Positions 1 to 11,593 of a stretch of 64,000 bases of DNA are shown here, one piece after another. Below the pieces are notes generated by a model. It was not told where the DNA came from and made no database searches. It saw only the letters and a list, made by a program, of their open reading frames with translations. Within the stretch, counting starts at the first letter, position 1. The number at the start of each line of letters is the position of its first letter. This DNA is from Arthonia radiata (taxonomy: Eukaryota > Ascomycota > Arthoniomycetes > Arthoniales > Arthoniaceae): assembly GCA_002989075.1 (NCBI GenBank), contig PSQN01000012.1, positions 1,426,001-1,490,000 on the forward strand, written 5' to 3'. A program made the translations under genes and the position numbers.

Positions 1-3000
1 ATGATGCGCGGATGCGCAGAAGACAAACTCATAACGTACATCTTCACATCTGTGACGCTTAAAGTGGTAAACCTGATGCCTTTGCTCATTAATGTCTGCG
101 CCACTTGCAAGAAACGCTCGCGTCACGCGCGCAAGATCTTCGGAAGGCACGCCCTCTACGTCGCTATGAGGATTTGGGTCGTAACCGAGCCGCTCCACCT
201 GTTTTACCCAGATTCTATCCAAGTAATTGAGCCAAGCAGCCCATGCACAATCAGAGGGTTCCAATAATGAAGCTGCGTATCCTGTCCTCGTCATTGGATC
301 TGCGCCGATTGAAAGCAAGATCCGCAGTAGTTCGAGATGACTTGATGTCACTTCGTCATGCAACAGCAATGAATCAGTACAGCAGCAGAGTAGGTACGTC
401 TCTGCAGAAACGTGAGACGATGATCTTGATGAGGTAGATGGACTGGAACATGATAATGACGAGGATAATGGTGCGGCAGACTCGCTCACCGCTGACATCT
501 CGCAATGACCGTGGACAAGCCCGCTCAAGCAATGTTGGGACATCAGAGAGTCATCGTTCGTATAATCGCTAGGCTTAGACCACGTGAAACCACGCTTCCG
601 AGTGACGAATGAATGTCTCCTGGTGGTATAGTCGTCGGCTTTTGGCAGACCTGACACTTCAGCATGGACATTTGGCGATATAGCAAGCTTGTTGCAGATG
701 AACAGCTTCATCCCTAGCGATGCTGCCATACCAATGATATCAATAGATCTACCGCCTCTAGCTTTCATCCAGGACCTTCCGTAGCCGCTCGTTTCTGTTT
801 TTAAGGAAACGTTGAATCGATTCGCCAGGGATTCATAATCCAACGATTGCATTAATACCGGCAGAGGTGCGCCTCGGAGACGTTCGGCTGTGGCAATTTG
901 GTCGACAGCGGCACGAAACGACCACAGCGCAGGGTGTAGCTCGAGATCTTCTTGAGTGAAGTAATCAACAGAGAAATGATGGAGCTCGGCAAGAACGCCT
1001 CTTGCAATCGACAATCGCACGTCGGCCTCCGGCAGACCGTTCTGATCAAGAAATGACTCTGCTTGCTGATTGGTGTGCAAAAAATCGCGAGCACTCTTGT
1101 GGACAAAGTCAATCTTCAACAACAAGTCCGAACCCTCGTATTGTCGATCCCCATACATCCAATGATAGTTGACCAAGCCCAAACAAGTGTTGGAACTTGA
1201 CGGGTGAGAAGTTATTTCGAGAAGGCCTGCAGTGTGCGAAAGCAGGCGGACTTTCAGCGCCTGGCAGGATCTGATGAGATCCTCGGTTCTGAGCACGGTA
1301 AATTCTATGCCCTTGTCTCCTCGCTCGGATTGAGTCATTATAAAATGTAGTTTCGAGAGATTGAACGTTTCAGGATCATGTGAGGACGAGTCCACGTAAA
1401 GAGCAGCCTGGAGGAAGCGTGCAGCTTCACGTCGATACACAGGTTTGATACGAGTGAGCATCATGGCGAACAAGTCTTCCACCTCAGCCGGAAGACTTTC
1501 AATAAGACTTGCAAGGGTCCCAACACTCAGTGCATCATCAAGCCCATTGCACATTTCTCTGACAACGATGACTGCCCATAAGAAGACGCCGTTGGCGAGC
1601 TGGACGATACGCAGTGGCAACCACGTTTCGATGTAGTCTTTTGCAGCCTTGTCGTACGTGATTTGGCTGTCAATGCTTGGAAGAAGCTTGTGATGGACAT
1701 AGCCGTGGAGAGAGCTGAACGTCAGATCCTGCAATCTCAAATTTGGCTTGCTGTGGAAAGCTCGCTGGAATGCTATTAATGGACGGCTTGACAGGCAAAT
1801 CTTCAGATGATTCTGATCCTGATCGGCTAGATCCTGTAAGACCTTGGTAATAGATTGATGCTGTCCGTCAAATTCATCTAAGCCATCGATGAACATGCAT
1901 ATAGAAACCGGTATCTGCGGCTGTTGCAGGACCCTGGACAAGGCTCTCAATAAACGGGTCTCCGTCCAAGTATGGAGTGGTTCGCCCTGCATGTTCAGTA
2001 GGTGCACGTACAGCAAAGGGGTCTGAAAATCACCTTGAAATAGTGTACCAATTCGCGACACTCTATGACCATCTGGTATATAATCGATCGAAGCAAACCA
2101 TCGATGCTCTTTTGATGGCGACTGCCAGCATTTCAGAAAAAGAACGCCGGCGTCAGCAAGCATCTACGGCTGCTCCACATGCTTAAGAGCTCGCGTCTAT
2201 GCTCGTGACTGCAAATATAGTTCATGAGCGTCGACTTTCCAGACCCGGCCTTGCCAGTGATCCAGTACAGCCCTTGTCCGTTGGTGAGCCACTCCGAGAA
2301 GTCATCCCATCGCCTCTCTGTACTCTTGTCAGGCGCATCGAACGAGCTGTGCGCCCCTGGTGTGTCAAATATCCATTCATAGCTGTTTTCGATACCGTCA
2401 AATTCGTTGTCCACTTGCTCTTGCCGAGAGAAGATGTTGGGATAGAAAAGACTGTTTTTCACTTCCTGATAGAAGTTCTCATCTATGTGAAATTGTTTGA
2501 AGCTAGCGTTGACCATCGTGACATGGTCACGTGTCGATCGTGCTTCGTCAGCGACGAGCGCGGTAAGGGACGTTTCTGATTCGGCAAGGCGCTGTGTGAA
2601 AAGCTGTATGCTTCTCTCGAGACCCGCAAAGCGTTCATCTTCCTGTAGAGTCTGAACGTCAAAGCGAAGGTTGAGACGCGAAAGCAATGAAGTCTCCAAT
2701 GTCGATCGACACGTTTCGAGGCGCTTTTGGATCTTTGCAATGCTTTCCTTCTTAAGTGTGATTCTTGCTGTCTTCCAGAAAGTGGCCAGCGCAGTCCCAC
2801 CCGGCGGTGCGGAGCATTTACGGAGCTCATATAACAGGTCGTCGGCGCATCTTTCGCACTCTGCCGCGAGGTATACGAGGTCCTTCTCTACTCTTGCAAG
2901 CGCCGGAGATTGCGCGGTACTGCTGCTGAGTGACTCTTGGACGGACTTAGTTAGGGACTGGAGCTTCTTCGTAGTATCTTCCACATCTCTTAATTCGCCA

Positions 3001-3110
3001 AGTGAGCCTTGTCGGTTTAACTCGCGAAAGGTCTTTGCGGCGTCAATGCTGAACGTCACCAACTGAACGACCGACGCAGCAAGACCGATGCCAGTGATTG
3101 GGTCCATCAT
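1..3110 (-). pseudogene. NLR-like STAND NTPase (NACHT), broken, runs off left edge
   Basis: Reading leftwards from ATG 3110 (or 3107), the first frame gives a fungal STAND N-terminal domain (about residues 1-270, helical, starting MDPITGIGLAASVVQL) and a Walker A motif GKAGSGKST near residue 290. It ends at a TGA (2133-2135) just after LLTPAFFF, exactly where the family has the Trp of FFFW; the same frame goes on for about 30 family-like residues (QKSIDGLLRSIIYQ). A second frame, one base out of phase, is then open from about 2155 to base 1 and encodes Walker B (CMFIDGLDEFDG), the sensor KICLSSRP, a VHKSARDFL motif and ankyrin-like pieces (LLSIGADP, FLASGADIN). Such proteins act in fungal self/non-self recognition and cell death. 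A 57-base intron (GTGGAG..GGCAG) could remove the TGA, but would delete the conserved FFFW segment and leave the frames out of phase. Likely a pseudogene; sequence error is the alternative. Confidence 0.8.
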
Positions 3111-3650
3111 TGAGTTAGTCTAGTCGCCGCGCTTGTTGACAATCCGAACTTGCAATGCGGCGACAGCTGGACCTGTCAGGAGTACATGGTGACATGATGG
3201 TTGTACCCTGAGGCGACCGTAAGGCAACAGGCTGGGATTTACTGGATACTTCTGCAGTCCGCGCATCTGTAATGCAATGATTTCGAGACATCATATCTCC
3301 CATTGGAAGAATTCATGCGTGCGATGAGTAGATTTTAGAGTGTAGAGAAAGCAGACTATGGGGGCTTCCCACCGGTGCTCAAGCCGGCGGCAACCCATTA
3401 GCATATTGCCGCGCAGAACACAGCGCGCTGGCGTCATGACCATGGCCATCACATTACGGCGTCGTGCTGGAGCGATGGTTTGCGTTGCGACTCGCGTTGC
3501 GACGGAGATAATTCGTTTGCTCGTATGGTAGTCGCCATTGAAGCAGCAACAACACGGAGAAGCTAGCACGCACTTGGCTTAGTGCACCTTGCCGAGGTGT
3601 TCCGGACAGAGGATCATCACGTGGCGTTGACTGCTATCAATTGCGCAACT
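3111..3650. other. Intergenic, upstream of the NLR relic
   Basis: Gap between the NLR start and the end of the esterase gene. Small open frames on both strands have no recognisable protein signature. I see no RNA gene or element. Confidence 0.5.
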
Positions 3651-4601
3651 TCAATCAACCCTCCTCCACCGCTCATAAAACGCCAAAATCCTCCCCGTCG
3701 CCTTCAACGGCCCCTTCGTCTCCTCACCACCCGGCCACTGATGCCCCAGCCCCTCCTCCCAGTACCCCACCACCACATCCTGCACACCCCCACAACTCCA
3801 GCTCGTCTGGTTCACTTGGCCTTGGTTGCTGAGCACGCCGGTTCCAGCATCTCCCGCCGCACATCCATTTCTGCGCGCCCACCATGTCAGCCACTGCGGC
3901 ACCACTGGCGTCTCCTTGCCCGCCACCGTGCGCCCATCGTAGCTCACCACATCATCCGCGGACCCGTGCGTCTCCAACCATGGGAAGAGGCCCGTAGTGC
4001 CTCCGTGTATGGCATCGCAGCTTTTAGCGCCGTTGAAAGACGTATCGGTGTAGAATGCTCCACTGCAGGCTGAGAACGCCGCGAAACGGCGGCCGACAGC
4101 CGAGCACGCGAGCGTGTCCACGAAGCCGCCGCCGTTGGACTTGCCGTTCGCGTAGATGCGGGAGTCATCGATGCAGTACTGATCGATCAGATGATCGAGC
4201 AGCTGGTCGGTGAAGCCGACGTCGTCACGGCCGTCTTGGGCATACCACGCGCCTTGCCATGCGGGTTCGCCGTTTTCTGTGTCGGGGAGGCCTTGCGGGT
4301 ACGCGACGATGTAGTTCTGGTTTAGAGTTGCATCGTCGAAAGAGGTGATGGAGGCTTGGCTGTTGGAGGTTTTGCCATGGCCGTGGTATGAGATGATGAG
4401 GGGAGCGGCTTTGGTGCCGTCGTAGGTAGGTGGGATGAGGAGCGTGTAGGTGCGGGAGGTGCCAGGGAGGGTGATGGGCTTGGACGTGTAGCCGGCTGAA
4501 GCGGGCTTACTGGTTTTGCAGCTGGCGGGAGGAGCTTGTGAGGCTACGAGGGAGGGTATGTAGAGGATCAATATTATGAAGATAGAACTGAGGAGTAGCA
4601 T
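3651..4601 (-). CDS. Secreted CE1-type esterase, feruloyl esterase/LpqC-like
   Basis: Single-exon 316-residue protein. Residues 1-21 form a hydrophobic signal peptide ending ..SLVAS, so the enzyme is exported. The alpha/beta hydrolase core shows an HGHGK oxyanion-side motif near residue 73, the nucleophile elbow GKSNGGG (Ser155), an acid in the GSADD segment (around Asp216-217) and the catalytic His in GLGHQWPG (His287), spaced as in CE1 feruloyl and acetylxylan esterases. Eight or more cysteines fit disulphides in a secreted protein. Expected role: cleaving ferulate or acetyl esters from plant arabinoxylan. The stop TAG/TAA region abuts a CT-rich stretch. Substrate cannot be decided from sequence alone; a polyhydroxybutyrate-depolymerase-like esterase is the alternative. 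Confidence 0.85.
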   Translation of the reverse strand: MLLLSSIFIILILYIPSLVASQAPPASCKTSKPASAGYTSKPITLPGTSRTYTLLIPPTYDGTKAAPLIISYHGHGKTSNSQASITSFDDATLNQNYIVAYPQGLPDTENGEPAWQGAWYAQDGRDDVGFTDQLLDHLIDQYCIDDSRIYANGKSNGGGFVDTLACSAVGRRFAAFSACSGAFYTDTSFNGAKSCDAIHGGTTGLFPWLETHGSADDVVSYDGRTVAGKETPVVPQWLTWWARRNGCAAGDAGTGVLSNQGQVNQTSWSCGGVQDVVVGYWEEGLGHQWPGGEETKGPLKATGRILAFYERWRRVD

Positions 4602-5906
4602 TTTCTAGGTTGGGCTACTTGCGTGCTGCAGAGAAGCAGGTTTGGGACGGGCTTCAGACAGCTTTTGAATGTGAATGAGAGCATAGTCAATATATGGTTG
4701 CTGACCAAAAGAAACTTCCATGGAGAGTATGCTCGTCAGCATCCTTCTGTATTGATTATGCTTCAGCTAGGAACGGGGCCGATACGCTCGTCCACTACTT
4801 TTATCACGCTTTACGAAGGATGTGAATTAACTCCGGAACAGACGCTTCGATGTGCGTACCAGGATGTCGCCATGCAATCCTTTCAGATTTCTTCGGATTT
4901 GGGAAGCTACGGAGCGTACAAAAGTATACAAGTGCTGACGTGTGCCGCAAACAGCGGTCTGCGCTCTGAAAGGATTCATTGAAAGAGGATGCATACAGCC
5001 CACATATAAAGTCTCTGTACCTCGCCTATCATACGAGAATGGGCGTAAAGCCATGTGACCATGCAGACACATACTAGACGCAAGCGTACGAGAAGGAAGT
5101 TAGTGCCACCACCCACATTGGCGTAAATGCATGATGACGACAGCGCTGTTGTCAAGGTAACCACAACCACATCACCTCGCCATAACTTTTGCTTTTGTCT
5201 TCGAAGGACTGATCACCCATCGATCCCCTTGTCATTTGGATCAACTCTCAATGCCGTGACAACGCTCACAGTCTCTGATTGTTCTCTGCCTAGCTGATGA
5301 CTCCGGCCGCGGGCAGTCTGACTCATTCTTGGCTCGCGTTAGAGTCGCATCCGAAGCCAGCATCAGACCACTCAAGCACAGTTTAGAGAGCCGGTCTCTG
5401 CGAATCTGCTCACTCCGCGCTCTGAATCGTGCTGAGACTGTAGCAATTACGGCTCATACTTGAATGCTCCTGCACGATCGCTGCAGCGCAAGCACTCAAG
5501 GCACCGCGCGGGCGGGCCAAGCGTGTGATTGCATCGCGATGGAGCGGAACGTGTGGGCCTTTCGAGAAGGAAGGTCCACAGGCTGGAAACACATCCAAAG
5601 GAGCTAAGAGAAAGATCCCGACCTCAGTGGCTTAGGCTCTTAATGCGGAAGTGGCTTCATGGTGCGTACACGCGGGATATTACGTGTGACAGGTAAACAG
5701 AAGCTCCCAGGGCCCTCTGAAGGGGCTGTCGCACGTACCCCCGCGTGCACGCACCATGGAGCCACTGCCGGTGCCTGGAGGGATGCGATGTCAGCAGACG
5801 TAAGATACAAATGAAGGCCGCCCCGCGTCGTGCATTACAGGTGAGTGCCCAGTAAGCTCCAGTGGGTCAGCGAGTTCAGAAACATCAACGATCTCCAATT
5901 GCTGTC
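4602..5906. other. Intergenic, 1.3 kb
   Basis: No recognisable coding region. It holds the upstream regions of the esterase (left) and of the dehydrogenase (right) and one strong foldback repeat, listed separately at 5650-5766. Confidence 0.5.
5650..5766. repeat. Foldback (inverted repeat) element
   Basis: Left arm 5650-5676 (begins AGTGGCTTCATGG) pairs with right arm 5740-5766 (ends CCATGGAGCCACT) at 25 of 27 positions. With a small gap, pairing continues inwards (TACGTGTGACAG against the complement of CTGTCGCACGTA), so the whole 117-base stretch could fold into one long hairpin, and the loop itself is partly palindromic (CCCAGGGCCCTC). It lies about 140 bases upstream of the SDR start codon. 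No clear target-site duplication is visible. It could be a MITE-like remnant or a regulatory cruciform. Confidence 0.7.
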
Positions 5907-7025
5907 ATGCTCGACATGCAGGGCGTAGCTTTCATTACAGGAGCCGGTGAGCCCTCATCATTGTCTCTTTCCTCTCTCGACTTCGCTAAGACAACGCAGC
6001 CAGTGGCCTAGGCAAGGAGGCTGGCTTCATCTTCGCTGAACGAGGCGCCTCCGTTGTTGTCTTCACGGACGTCAACGAGGACGGCGCCAAAGCCGCCGCC
6101 GAAGAAAGCCAAACTTACGCCACAGCCTCCGAATACCGCGCACTTGGTATCCAGATTGACGTAACAGACCAGTTGAATGTCGGCGAGGCAGTTCAAAGCG
6201 CAGTGAAGGAGTGCGGACGCATCGACTACGGCGTCCACTGTGCCGGCGTGAGTCTTCCATCTCTCTAGTCGCCACAAGCCTCCTCGTCACCCCTACACAT
6301 ACCCTCGAGCGCATCACGAACTCCTTCTAAATACCATCTAAGATCGGTTCACAAGACGCAAAGGCCGGCGCAGACAGCAACGTACAGAACATGAACATCG
6401 CCCGCTTCGACCAAGTGCAAGCGGTCAACGTGCGTGGTACGGCATTCGTCACGTCCGAGCTGCTGAAAGCTATGTCAGATCATGACGAGCGCTTCGTCGA
6501 AGGTCGATCTGGCCGCCGGAGTGTCGGACGTGGCGCCATCGTCAACGTGACGAGCCTCTCAGCAGCTCTGCCGACGCCGGCAAATCTAGACTACAGCACG
6601 AGCAAGGCGGCGGCGAACATGATTACGATGACGGCTGGTGCGTTTGGTCTGCGGACTTTTTCGCTACCTGTCCTCCGCCTCCCCTTTCCACCTCCTGCCC
6701 CTCTCTTCCATCCAGTTCCCCAGTCCAGACTCGCTCCTGCCAAGCGCATACTAACAAGCATCCCAGCCCTCGAAAACGCGCGCAAGGGCGTCCGCATCAA
6801 CGCGCTTCAACCCAGCTGGACCAACACGCCCATGATGCAACAGCTCTTCAAGCGGGTTCCGGAGCACAGGGGTTTCGTGGAAAAGATGTCGCCGGCCGGA
6901 CGAATGGCGCACGTCGAGGAGGTCGCAGAGGTGATCTGGTTATGTGCAGTCCCGGCGCGAGCTACGTGTGTGGGACAGCGTTGAGCGTGGATGCGGGCTT
7001 GACGCTCACGCATGAGATGGCTTGA
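5907..7025 (+). CDS. Short-chain dehydrogenase/reductase with late frameshift
   Basis: Classical SDR in four exons: 5907-5946, 6000-6247, 6343-6637 and 6767 onward, with GT..AG introns that keep frame. Joining exons 1 and 2 makes the NAD(P)-binding motif TGAASGLG; NVTSLSAA and the catalytic YSTSK (YxxxK) follow, then NALQPSWTNTPM. In the spliced frame the protein ends VIWLCAVPARATCVGQR at 6984. One base out of phase, the DNA from about 6944 reads CSPGASYVCGTALSVDAG, the normal SDR C-terminus, closing with TGA at 7023-7025. One base therefore seems missing near 6938-6944. The altered tail removes the last strand and dimer contacts, so the protein may be impaired. Substrate unknown. The neighbours suggest no pathway. 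Confidence 0.8.
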
Positions 7026-7211
7026 GGGCGTCTGTGAACTCTGTCAGGTGAGGAGCAGCGAGAGGGTTCATGATCTGCTCAAATGCTTGGGATTTGTACG
7101 TTCACCTAACGGGACAATCGCTGTATATGGCCCTCCATACAATCCATCATACATCGTCATCCTAACCCTGCAACTGCCTTCCCACTCTGCCTCTCATCCC
7201 AACACAACCAC

Positions 7212-8846
7212 CTACAAAACATATACAAACTCCGGATTCTCCCTATCCGTCAGATCCAAAAACTCCTGATCCCTCAACTTCTCATACCCCGACGCCTCCC
7301 TCACCCTCCTCTTCTTCCCATTCTGCCACCGACAGTACGCATATATACACCCCAAATCCACCAGACAAAACGCCCAACACGCGATAATCACAATCTCCGC
7401 CGGCACGTACCTCGGCGCATCCTTGGGCCTGAACGTCTGCGGTCCCACAATATTCCCCGCGCAGTACCCAATCAAATACAGCGCCGCCACCGTCGTCTTC
7501 TTCGTATACCCCGCCACATTCGTCGATATCAGCGACAGCAACGCCACAAACGGCACCGGCGCCGCCTGCGTGAAGTAGTACCCCGCCAGCCGTCCATTGC
7601 TGTTGCTCAACGGCAGCGCCACAATCAGGATAACCCCCATCAGCGCCAGACACAGACTCAAACTGCTGTAGAAGATCCGGTTTCCATACTTATTTGTCGC
7701 CCATCCCCATACGATGATCGTCACCACCTCCACTGCCCCGCCAGGCGTCCCCCAGAGCAAACTCGCCTCACTACTAAACCCAAAACTCACAATCAGCTGA
7801 CTGAAGAAATTGCTAATACCTCCATTCGGTATATCCGCCACCAACGCGTACAGGAAGAACATCCACGTCAACGGGTCCAGCAACGCTTCTTTGAACTGAT
7901 ACAGTTTCCAGTGCTTATTCCCCACGCCCTGCTCGTTCTGCCGTATCCGCTCGATCGCCAGGACTTTATCCCGCTTCGTCTTGAGGAAGCGCGCGTTGAG
8001 CTGGTTGTCCGGCACGATCCAGAGGAACGCGAAGCCGACCACCACCGTCAGCAGCCCGCACACGAGAAACACAATCTTCCACGGCGCGATCGCGGACCCG
8101 GACTTGCGCGCCCCGACCGCGATGCCGTACGCCACCAGCCCGCCGAAGATCTGCGCCCACCCGTTGAAGGAGAACCAGATGCCTACGCGCAGGCCCTGCT
8201 CGCGCTTCGTGTACCACTGGCTCGTTATCAGCGCAAAGCCGGGCGTGACGGCCGCTTCGAACACGCCGAGGAAGAAGCGGACGGCGACTGCGCTGGCGAA
8301 GTCGTCGGCGGCGGCGAAACAGCTGAGCGTGACGCCCCAGAGGATGATATTGAAGGAGCTGTACTTCCCGATCGGTAACCGCTGGAGGAGCAGGTTGGTG
8401 GGGTACTCCCACCCGAGGTAGCCGAAGTAGAAGAGGCTGCCCAGCCATTGGTAGTTGTCGCCTTTCAGGTCGAGGTCTGTGCGCATGCCCATGACGGAGG
8501 CGTAGGAGAGGGTGGTCTTGTCGAGGTAGTTGAGGCCGTAGACGAGGCACATGATGGGCATCAGGTACATGTCGATGCGGCGGAGGAGGCGGCGGTTGGT
8601 GGCGTCGTCGAGGACGAGGTCTTGCAGGTCCTCGCTGGCGAAGGCTTTCATGGCTTCGTCGGCGTCGTGGGAATGCTTTAGTACTTCTTGTGGAACGTGG
8701 CTGGCGCGGCGGGGTGTGGAGTCGGTGTCCGTGGGTATCTTCTCGATGCCTGGGGATGGCGGCTTTTCGTCTTGGTCATGTTTGAACCATGTTCTTGGCC
8801 TCCAGTCTGTGCTGTTTGGGCTCGTCGCTTGGGCGAGGTGCGACAT
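7212..8846 (-). CDS. MFS permease, Dal5/allantoate-type anion:cation symporter
   Basis: Intronless 544-residue transporter with about 12 hydrophobic helices between residues 95 and 510 and hydrophilic ends. The helix-1 motif GLNYLDKTTLSYASVMG and the segment GSLFYFGYLGWEYPTNLLLQ followed by LPIGKY are typical of the fungal ACS family (Dal5, Tna1, Fen2 relatives), which imports allantoate, ureidosuccinate, nicotinate, pantothenate or small peptides across the plasma membrane. ATG 8846 gives a normal N-terminal tail of about 90 residues. Upstream DNA has TGATAG at 9072-9077 and 9135-9140, matching the HGATAR site of AreA-type GATA activators. Together with the ammonium transporter behind it, a role in nitrogen scavenging is a reasonable inference, but the substrate is not identifiable. 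Confidence 0.88.
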   Translation of the reverse strand: MSHLAQATSPNSTDWRPRTWFKHDQDEKPPSPGIEKIPTDTDSTPRRASHVPQEVLKHSHDADEAMKAFASEDLQDLVLDDATNRRLLRRIDMYLMPIMCLVYGLNYLDKTTLSYASVMGMRTDLDLKGDNYQWLGSLFYFGYLGWEYPTNLLLQRLPIGKYSSFNIILWGVTLSCFAAADDFASAVAVRFFLGVFEAAVTPGFALITSQWYTKREQGLRVGIWFSFNGWAQIFGGLVAYGIAVGARKSGSAIAPWKIVFLVCGLLTVVVGFAFLWIVPDNQLNARFLKTKRDKVLAIERIRQNEQGVGNKHWKLYQFKEALLDPLTWMFFLYALVADIPNGGISNFFSQLIVSFGFSSEASLLWGTPGGAVEVVTIIVWGWATNKYGNRIFYSSLSLCLALMGVILIVALPLSNSNGRLAGYYFTQAAPVPFVALLSLISTNVAGYTKKTTVAALYLIGYCAGNIVGPQTFRPKDAPRYVPAEIVIIACWAFCLVDLGCIYAYCRWQNGKKRRVREASGYEKLRDQEFLDLTDRENPEFVYVL

Positions 8847-9826
8847 GCTTGCGGTGGTGAGCTGTGGCGAGCTCCAACGAGCCTCGTGTAGCTATCGCGA
8901 GCCCCGTATGGCTACAGCGGATCCGGTGGAAGCTACAGCGGGCCACAACGACTTACTACAGATGTACTGAGGCACTCGAACTTACCTAAGGGAAGGGCAG
9001 ACATAAGAAAGAAACGAAGTCATATGCAGCACAGGACGTCTTATGCGAGACAGCTGTCAAAGGTCCGGCAATGATAGCGGCGGGCGGTACATGACGTTCC
9101 GCTTGGTCGATTGCTTGCAGGTGTGCAAGGGGTTTGATAGCGGGTATCTGGAGCTTGAACGATGTGATCGTCGGTTGATGTCGTCGCTTAATGCGGGGAG
9201 GGAAGCCAATGGCATTGGATGGATCCGGATAGTCTAAGATGGAACTGGTTGCCGCCCGGTGACCATTGGCGGTGCCCGTACCAGCTTCAGTGCTGGCTGG
9301 ATTAGGTACTGCCTTAGCAATTTAGACTGGAGGGAGCACGGTTTAGCTCCAATCTTAAGATGGTGTCTGTATTGCGGTGAACATGCTCAGGGAACACGCG
9401 AAAAGGGTGCGTTCGAGATTCGGCAAGTTATCCTGCAATACGCCAGGCTCGATCTAGTAGGTGCTTTTTCCTTGCCACTCGAGCTACCATCACGTGCCGT
9501 ATCTTTAGATGAAAGCTATCTCAGTGAGGGCGCAGTCCCCGTGTTGAGGGCAAACAAACGTTGAGGCAAGTCGCCATGCGGTACGGTCTGTTCATATCGG
9601 AAAGCAAGACGTCAAGTCAAAGGTGGAAGACGCGAGAAAAGGAAAAAGCACGTCAATCGCAGTTCAAATAGCATAGATTCTGTACATCGGGCCTCATAAG
9701 AGATGGTATCACTAAAAGCATCTATCATGCCCACTCATACCCACAGACGTGCCTCCACAACGCCAGTCACACATATACACGCTGTCGAGCCAGTCTCCAG
9801 CATCACTCCTCATCATTACAATACAC
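8847..9826. other. Intergenic between permease and ammonium transporter
   Basis: Permease promoter on the left and ammonium-transporter 3' region on the right. Two TGATAG motifs (9072, 9135) are candidate GATA-factor sites for the permease. A short imperfect repeat of GCTACAGCGG lies at about 8912-8942. No coding signal recognised. Confidence 0.45.
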
Positions 9827-11593
9827 TCAGTGCTCCCTCTTCTCCTTCTTTATCTCCTCATACGCCATACCGTGCCTGTCACCCTGCGTAAAGTGAGTTC
9901 GCTGGCCGCTCTCATCCGAGTCACTGCCCTTCTCCGGATCCTTGCCCTGAAGCAGCTGGCTGTGTCCCTCAATGCCATGACGATCTTGGTGAGGGATACC
10001 ACCGTTCTCGCCGGCAGTGCTCATCGGGTCGCCCTTTGAGGGCGTCCATGCGAGGTAGTCACGACGGACCTCCACGTAATCATAAGCGAACTCGCCTAGC
10101 TGGTCGTCGTCCATACCGAGAAGCTCAGCCTCCTCGGAGGCGCGCAGCTTCAGGCCAGGGATCTTGTCAATGATAAATGCGATCGCTGCTGACACACAGA
10201 AAGCGTAGGCGGTGCAGGCGACGACGTATGCGAACTGGATGTAGAGCTGCTTCCAGTTATGCTGAATCCAGCCGAGGGGCATAAAGGGAGCGTTGACACC
10301 GTCGAGTGAGACAATGTAATCAGCACCGAAGATTGCGTTGAAGATGAGACCGATCATGCCGGCAATACCGTGCTCAGCGAAGACATCCATGCTGTCGTCG
10401 ATGCGGATCCAGTATTTGACTGCGAGAAGTTAGTATGAACTAAACCAAGTTCGGATGAAGACTCCTTACTTTTTGTGCTGAAATTGCAAACAATACCTGT
10501 CACGATACCCAAGATGACACTGGCCCATGGTGTGATGTACCCAGAAGCGGGCGTCGCAGCTACGAGACCCGAGATGGCGCCCGAGCACCAGCCGACCATG
10601 GACCACTTCCGAGCGAGCCTCCAATCTAGCAGGACCCACGATATGGACGCGAATGACGCAGTGAGGTTAGAGTTCCAACAAGCCATGACCGCGCGCAGGT
10701 TGGCACCGAACGCAGAGCCGCCGTTGAAGCCGAGCCAGCCGAACCACAAGAAGACTGTGCCGAGCGTGATGAGCGAAACGTTGTGCGGGCGGAAGTTGAG
10801 CATCATCTTCTCTTGACGGCGTCCCAGGACCCATGAGTAGGCGAGCGCAGACATGCCGGATCCGATTTCGACAGGCCCGCCACCAGCGTAATCCGCAACA
10901 CCCCAGACGTAGCCCCATCCGCCCGAGTTCCATGCCCAGCAAGCGATAGGGCAGTAGACAAGGGTGGCCCAGAAGAAGGTGAAGACCATGGCGGGAATGA
11001 GACGTCCACGCTCGGCAATGGCACCCATCACAATGGCAGCGGTGACGGCGCAGAATTGCATCTGGTAACGAATGTTAGTCGTTGTCTGTGCTGGGGCGTT
11101 CGACGCAGCTTACCTGGTAGAAGGCGTAGAGCAGATCAGGAATAAGCGGGCTGCCTGGGCTCGGCATGCCCAGCGTATTCATCAGACCGAACTTCGAGAT
11201 CTTGCCAATGAAGCCATTGTTGGATGGGTTGAACGCCAACGAGTAGCCCCAGAAGTACCATTGGAAGGTGATGACCGACATGGACATCATACACGCCCAG
11301 ATCATGCTCAACGCTGACTTCCTCCGCGCGAGACCAGAGTAAAGGAAACCTAGACCCGGCACCATGACCAGCACCATGGCCGAAGCCACGATGATGTAGG
11401 CTGAGTCTCCGGAGTCGAACCATTGATTCAGATTTACTTGTCCTACTGACTGTTAGATACCATCACATGTGACCAGTATACGAGACCGTCCATCGACGAC
11501 TTGTAAACATTTCAGACCAAACTCACTTGAATCACCGCCGAGTGGCTCAGTGCCATTGAACTCGGCGGGGGCTCCAATGTACCCGTATGACAT
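9827..11593 (-). CDS. Ammonium transporter (Amt/Mep family)
   Basis: Four exons (11593-11527, 11445-11114, 11061-10470, 10419-9827) join in frame to 527 residues. The start MSYGYIGAPAEFNG is followed by about 11 membrane helices; the Amt signature ADYAGGGPVEIGSGMSALA lies in the third exon, preceded by WAWNSGGWGYVWG. MVPGLGFLYSGLARRKSAL, in exon 2, is the conserved region after helix 1. The C-terminal cytosolic tail (about 100 residues, KLRASEEAELLGMDDDQLGEF) is the Mep-type regulatory tail that follows helix 11. The protein imports NH4+ at the plasma membrane; Mep2-like sensing cannot be told from sequence. Upstream GATA motifs suggest nitrogen repression. Confidence 0.95.

Noticed and set aside
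2139-2196. 57-base intron that would remove the NLR stop codon
   Set aside because: Has plausible splice sites and a CTGAC branch point, but removes the conserved FFFW segment and does not correct the later frame change.
7911-8681. Long open frames antisense to the permease
   Set aside because: GC-rich shadow frames of a clear 12-helix transporter; charged, repetitive translation.
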